Assembly: GCA_900544235.1 (NCBI GenBank)
Contig: UQUL01000011.1
Coordinates: forward strand, 1 to 55,350
Direction: 5' to 3'
From: an uncultured Collinsella sp.
Lineage (GTDB): Bacteria > Actinomycetota > Coriobacteriia > Coriobacteriales > Coriobacteriaceae
Length of the DNA stretch: 55,350 nt
Part shown: in pieces, positions 53,470 through 55,350 of the stretch
Position numbering within the stretch: the stretch's first letter is position 1
Layout of the letters: each line of letters begins with the position of its first letter
Translations under genes and position numbers: made by a program
The notes under the pieces: model-generated
Seen by the model: the letters and a program-made list of their open reading frames with translations, nothing else
The model's database searches: none
What the model was told of the DNA's origin: nothing

Positions 53470-54558
53470 CTAGTCTAGGCGGACCGGATCATGGGTGTAG
53501 GCGTTGAGAATCTCGACGCCGGACTCGGTAACCAGGGCCAGGTCCTCGATGCGGACGCCGGTGCGGCCGGGGAGGTAGATTCCCGGCTCGATAGAGAACG
53601 TCATGCCAGGCTCTACAACCTGCTCGTTGACGAGCGAGACGTCTCCCGGCTCGTGGTCCTGCAGGCCGATCGAGTGTCCCAGGCGATGCGTAAAGTACTG
53701 TCCATAGCCCGCATCCTCAATTACGTCGCGCGCGGCACGGTCCAGGTCGCACATGCGCACGCCCGGTGCGATGAGCGCCTCGGCGGTCTCGTTGGCACGG
53801 CGCACGATGTCGTAGATGCGCGCCGTCTCCTCGTCCGGCTCGCCCCAAAAGAACGTGCGCGTCATGTCCGAGCAGTAGTTGCGATGGCGTCCGCCAATGT
53901 CGAACAGCACCACGTCGCCGCGCTTGAGTACCGTATCGTCGGGCTCGTGGTGCGGGTCGCCGGCGTTGGCGCCAAAGCTCACGATGGGCGGAAAGCTAAA
54001 GCCCTCGCAGCCGTGCTTGCGGTACAGACCGAGCATCTGATCGGCAATTTCGCGCTCCGTCACGCCTTCATGGACGAGCTTGATGGCGTCGGCCATCACG
54101 GCGTCGTTGGCGGTAGAGGACGCGCGCATCAGCTCCTGCTCGGTAGCGTCTTTGTAGGTGCGTGCGGCGGTGACGGCAAAGTCGCCCAGGAAGAACTCGC
54201 TCGCGGCGTGACGATCCATGAGGGGCATCAAAAAGCCGGAACGCATGACGGTGTCGATGCCGAGTGGTTTGTTCGGATCGACCTCACGAACGATGGCGTC
54301 GGCCACGACGTCGTTGTCGGTGTGATAGGCGACGCGGGCATTGTCATACTCCGGCAGTTGGTGTAGCGCATTGACCAAGATCACGGGCTCGGTATCGCGT
54401 GCGAGCAGAACGCCGCAAAAACGCTCGAACATATCGGCATAAAAGCCGGTCAGGTAATAAATCGACCATGGGTCATTCACAAGCAGCTGCGCGCCGGGGT
54501 GCTGAGCCTCGAGCGCATCGAGCACGCGCGCCACACGCTGGTCATCGACATGTGCCAT
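53470..54558 (-). CDS. M24B-family aminopeptidase (Xaa-Pro type)
   Basis: A 362-residue metallopeptidase that removes residues next to proline from peptides. The N-terminal creatinase-like domain begins VARVLDALEAQHPGAQLLV. The catalytic domain supplies the two-metal ligands: Asp in LFDIGGRHRNYCSDMTRTFF (two Asp), His in HRLGHSIGLQDHE, Glu in FSIEPGIYLP and Glu in VRIEDLALVT. All five are present. The ATG chosen follows AAAGGA on the minus strand; a longer in-frame start exists. Peptide import by the operon at the left end could supply substrates. Confidence 0.92.
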   Translation of the reverse strand: MAHVDDQRVARVLDALEAQHPGAQLLVNDPWSIYYLTGFYADMFERFCGVLLARDTEPVILVNALHQLPEYDNARVAYHTDNDVVADAIVREVDPNKPLGIDTVMRSGFLMPLMDRHAASEFFLGDFAVTAARTYKDATEQELMRASSTANDAVMADAIKLVHEGVTEREIADQMLGLYRKHGCEGFSFPPIVSFGANAGDPHHEPDDTVLKRGDVVLFDIGGRHRNYCSDMTRTFFWGEPDEETARIYDIVRRANETAEALIAPGVRMCDLDRAARDVIEDAGYGQYFTHRLGHSIGLQDHEPGDVSLVNEQVVEPGMTFSIEPGIYLPGRTGVRIEDLALVTESGVEILNAYTHDPVRLD

Positions 54559-54591
54559 ACATCGTCCTTTCGCTAGGGTGCCACCATGGTA

Positions 54592-54640
54592 TCCCAAGCC
54601 CGGCAGTTGGGGACGTTCCTTTTATGCCGGCACCTTGGGA
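54592..54640. repeat. Imperfect hairpin with TTGGGGACGTTCC loop
   Basis: TCCCAAG and CCGGCA on the left pair with TGCCGG and CTTGGGA on the right, with two extra bases on one side. The loop holds TTGGGGACGTTCCTTTTA, like the motif in the hairpin at 39074. Confidence 0.55.
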
Positions 54641-54670
54641 CACTCCTTTGCATCCCATGCGGCCCTCATA

Positions 54671-54737
54671 AGTTGCGGTGAAATACGGACTGTTTAGCGG
54701 CCTGAAGCCATAAAACAGTCCGTATTTCACCGCAACT
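54671..54737. repeat. Dispersed palindromic repeat, copy 6
   Basis: Perfect 25-bp arms starting AGTTGCGGTGAAATACGGAC; further TA/TA pairs extend toward the loop. It lies between the ends of two minus-strand genes. Confidence 0.94.
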
Positions 54738-54785
54738 GCGGAGGAGGGCGGGGTGGATGGTGGAGTAGCTAAAAGTGCCCCGTCC

Positions 54786-55196
54786 CTAATTAGCTACTTG
54801 GGCTCGGTCGATGTTCATGCTGGCGATTAGGCTGATGTTGGTGTCTAGGAGGTTCTCTAGCACGACGTCGCCCATGCGGATGGGGGCGTTGACGACTAGG
54901 CCTCGGATAAGGTCCATGGCTTGGGCGTGGAGTTCTAGCGGGATGGCTTCGGCGGTGCGCACGGGGAGCAGGGCTTCGTCGCCGCCGGAGACGGCCACGG
55001 TCGTCGTGAGCACGCGCATGGGGCAGGTGAGCTCCTGATGCGCGAACTTATCGCCGCGCGGGCAGCTATTGCCGGTCACGGAGCGTGCCGCCGCAACGTG
55101 GCCATCGGCGTTGCGCTCGACTTCAACGGTCAGAAGGCATTCGGATGGGCAGGTCGTGCAGTTGAACTGCAGCGTTTCGATCGCGTTCTTGCTCAT
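54786..55196 (-). CDS. DUF1667 family protein
   Basis: A 136-residue protein with CTTCPSECLL near residue 13 and NSCPRGDKFAHQELTCPMR near residue 43, together four cysteines that could bind iron-sulfur or zinc. The rest, RTAEAIPLELHAQAMDLIRG, matches the DUF1667 family. Members are normally encoded just after FAD-dependent oxidoreductases of the GlpA type; here the gene before it is cut off by the contig end. The exact role is not known. Confidence 0.82.
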   Translation of the reverse strand: MSKNAIETLQFNCTTCPSECLLTVEVERNADGHVAAARSVTGNSCPRGDKFAHQELTCPMRVLTTTVAVSGGDEALLPVRTAEAIPLELHAQAMDLIRGLVVNAPIRMGDVVLENLLDTNISLIASMNIDRAQVAN

Positions 55197-55199
55197 GGT

Positions 55200-55298
55200 T
55201 TATGCCTCCTCAACGGGATCGACGGATAGGACAATCTCGCTGGCGCCCAGGTCGAGTGCGTGCTGAATCACCTTTGCCGGCAGCGGGAAGCTCTCCAT
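55200..55298 (-). CDS. C-terminal end of a gene truncated by the contig end (partial)
   Basis: On the minus strand 32 codons run to TAA at 55202-55200 (ending SVDPVEEA), 3 bases before the DUF1667 start. The frame is open up to the adapter junction. An ATG happens to stand at the junction, but this is probably an internal methionine. By its position the gene could be the FAD-dependent oxidoreductase partner of DUF1667; the fragment is too short to recognise. Confidence 0.5.
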   Translation of the reverse strand: MESFPLPAKVIQHALDLGASEIVLSVDPVEEA

Positions 55299-55350
55299 CT
55301 GTCTCTTATACACATCTCCGAGCCCACGAGACGCGTAGTACTCTCGTATG
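55299..55350 (+). other. Nextera adapter sequence (assembly artefact)
   Basis: CTGTCTCTTATACACATCT (55299-55317) is the Tn5 mosaic end used in Nextera libraries. It is followed by CCGAGCCCACGAGAC (55318-55332), an 8-base i7 index GCGTAGTA, and CTCTCGTATG, one base off the expected ATCTCGTATG of the flow-cell arm. These bases are not part of the genome. Confidence 0.97.

Overview
The window is GC-rich, tightly packed anaerobe DNA. It carries a Hyf-type formate hydrogenlyase, a complete selenocysteine system, a double-cubane reductase pair and a selenium-type molybdenum hydroxylase. Gene content, codon use and protein style fit the Coriobacteriia, most likely a gut Collinsella-type organism (inference; no 16S or core marker was compared). 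No transposase, CRISPR array, phage gene or replication origin was seen. The last 52 bases are a Nextera sequencing adapter, so the right end is an artificial contig end.

Layout. 1-126: tail of an unrecognised gene. 314-5567: five-gene peptide/nickel-type ABC importer. 5644-12095: putative selenium locus with a YjiM/DCCP-type reductase, its ATP-dependent activase, a GT4 glycosyltransferase overlapping selD, selD itself with an in-frame UGA at codon 17, yedF, a DUF3343 gene and a cysteine-desulfurase-like gene. 12163-13521: BrnQ transporter. 13613-13769: tRNA-Pro and tRNA-Gly, followed by a lower-GC accessory patch (AbiEi-like/nuclease protein and a RelB/PIN toxin-antitoxin pair, to about 16.3 kb). 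16469-31883: formate hydrogenlyase operon (electron-transfer ferredoxin, selenocysteine-containing FdhF, HyfA-I, HycH, HycI and a formate channel). 32007-34124: a second molybdopterin oxidoreductase. 34200-37867: selA, selB and tRNA-Sec. 38022-39065: mobA and a second DUF3343 gene with a cysteine-rich N-terminus. 39323-40678: glutamate dehydrogenase. 40908-44653: FAD subunit and 2Fe-2S/Mo subunit of an XdhD-type hydroxylase. 44803-53119: tRNA-Leu, tig-clpP-clpX, valS and folC. On the minus strand at the right end: an M24 peptidase, a DUF1667 protein and a truncated gene.

How it fits together. SelD makes selenophosphate. SelA and SelB with tRNA-Sec insert selenocysteine at UGA in fdhF and in selD itself. 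YedF, the two DUF3343 proteins and the desulfurase-like enzyme are the known companions of the labile selenium cofactor of molybdenum hydroxylases, and such a hydroxylase lies at 40.9-44.7 kb. MobA supplies the guanylated molybdenum cofactor. The cluster from 16.4 to 31.9 kb turns formate into CO2 and H2 at the membrane.

Selenium genes therefore occur in three blocks of this one window. The glycosyltransferase fused into the selD operon, and the reductase/activase pair beside it, have no assigned role in selenium metabolism and are the most interesting genes here. At the DNA level there are several families of intergenic palindromes. Two of them show paired compensatory changes between copies: a six-copy 67-75 bp repeat, and a nested palindrome that flanks valS in inverted orientation.
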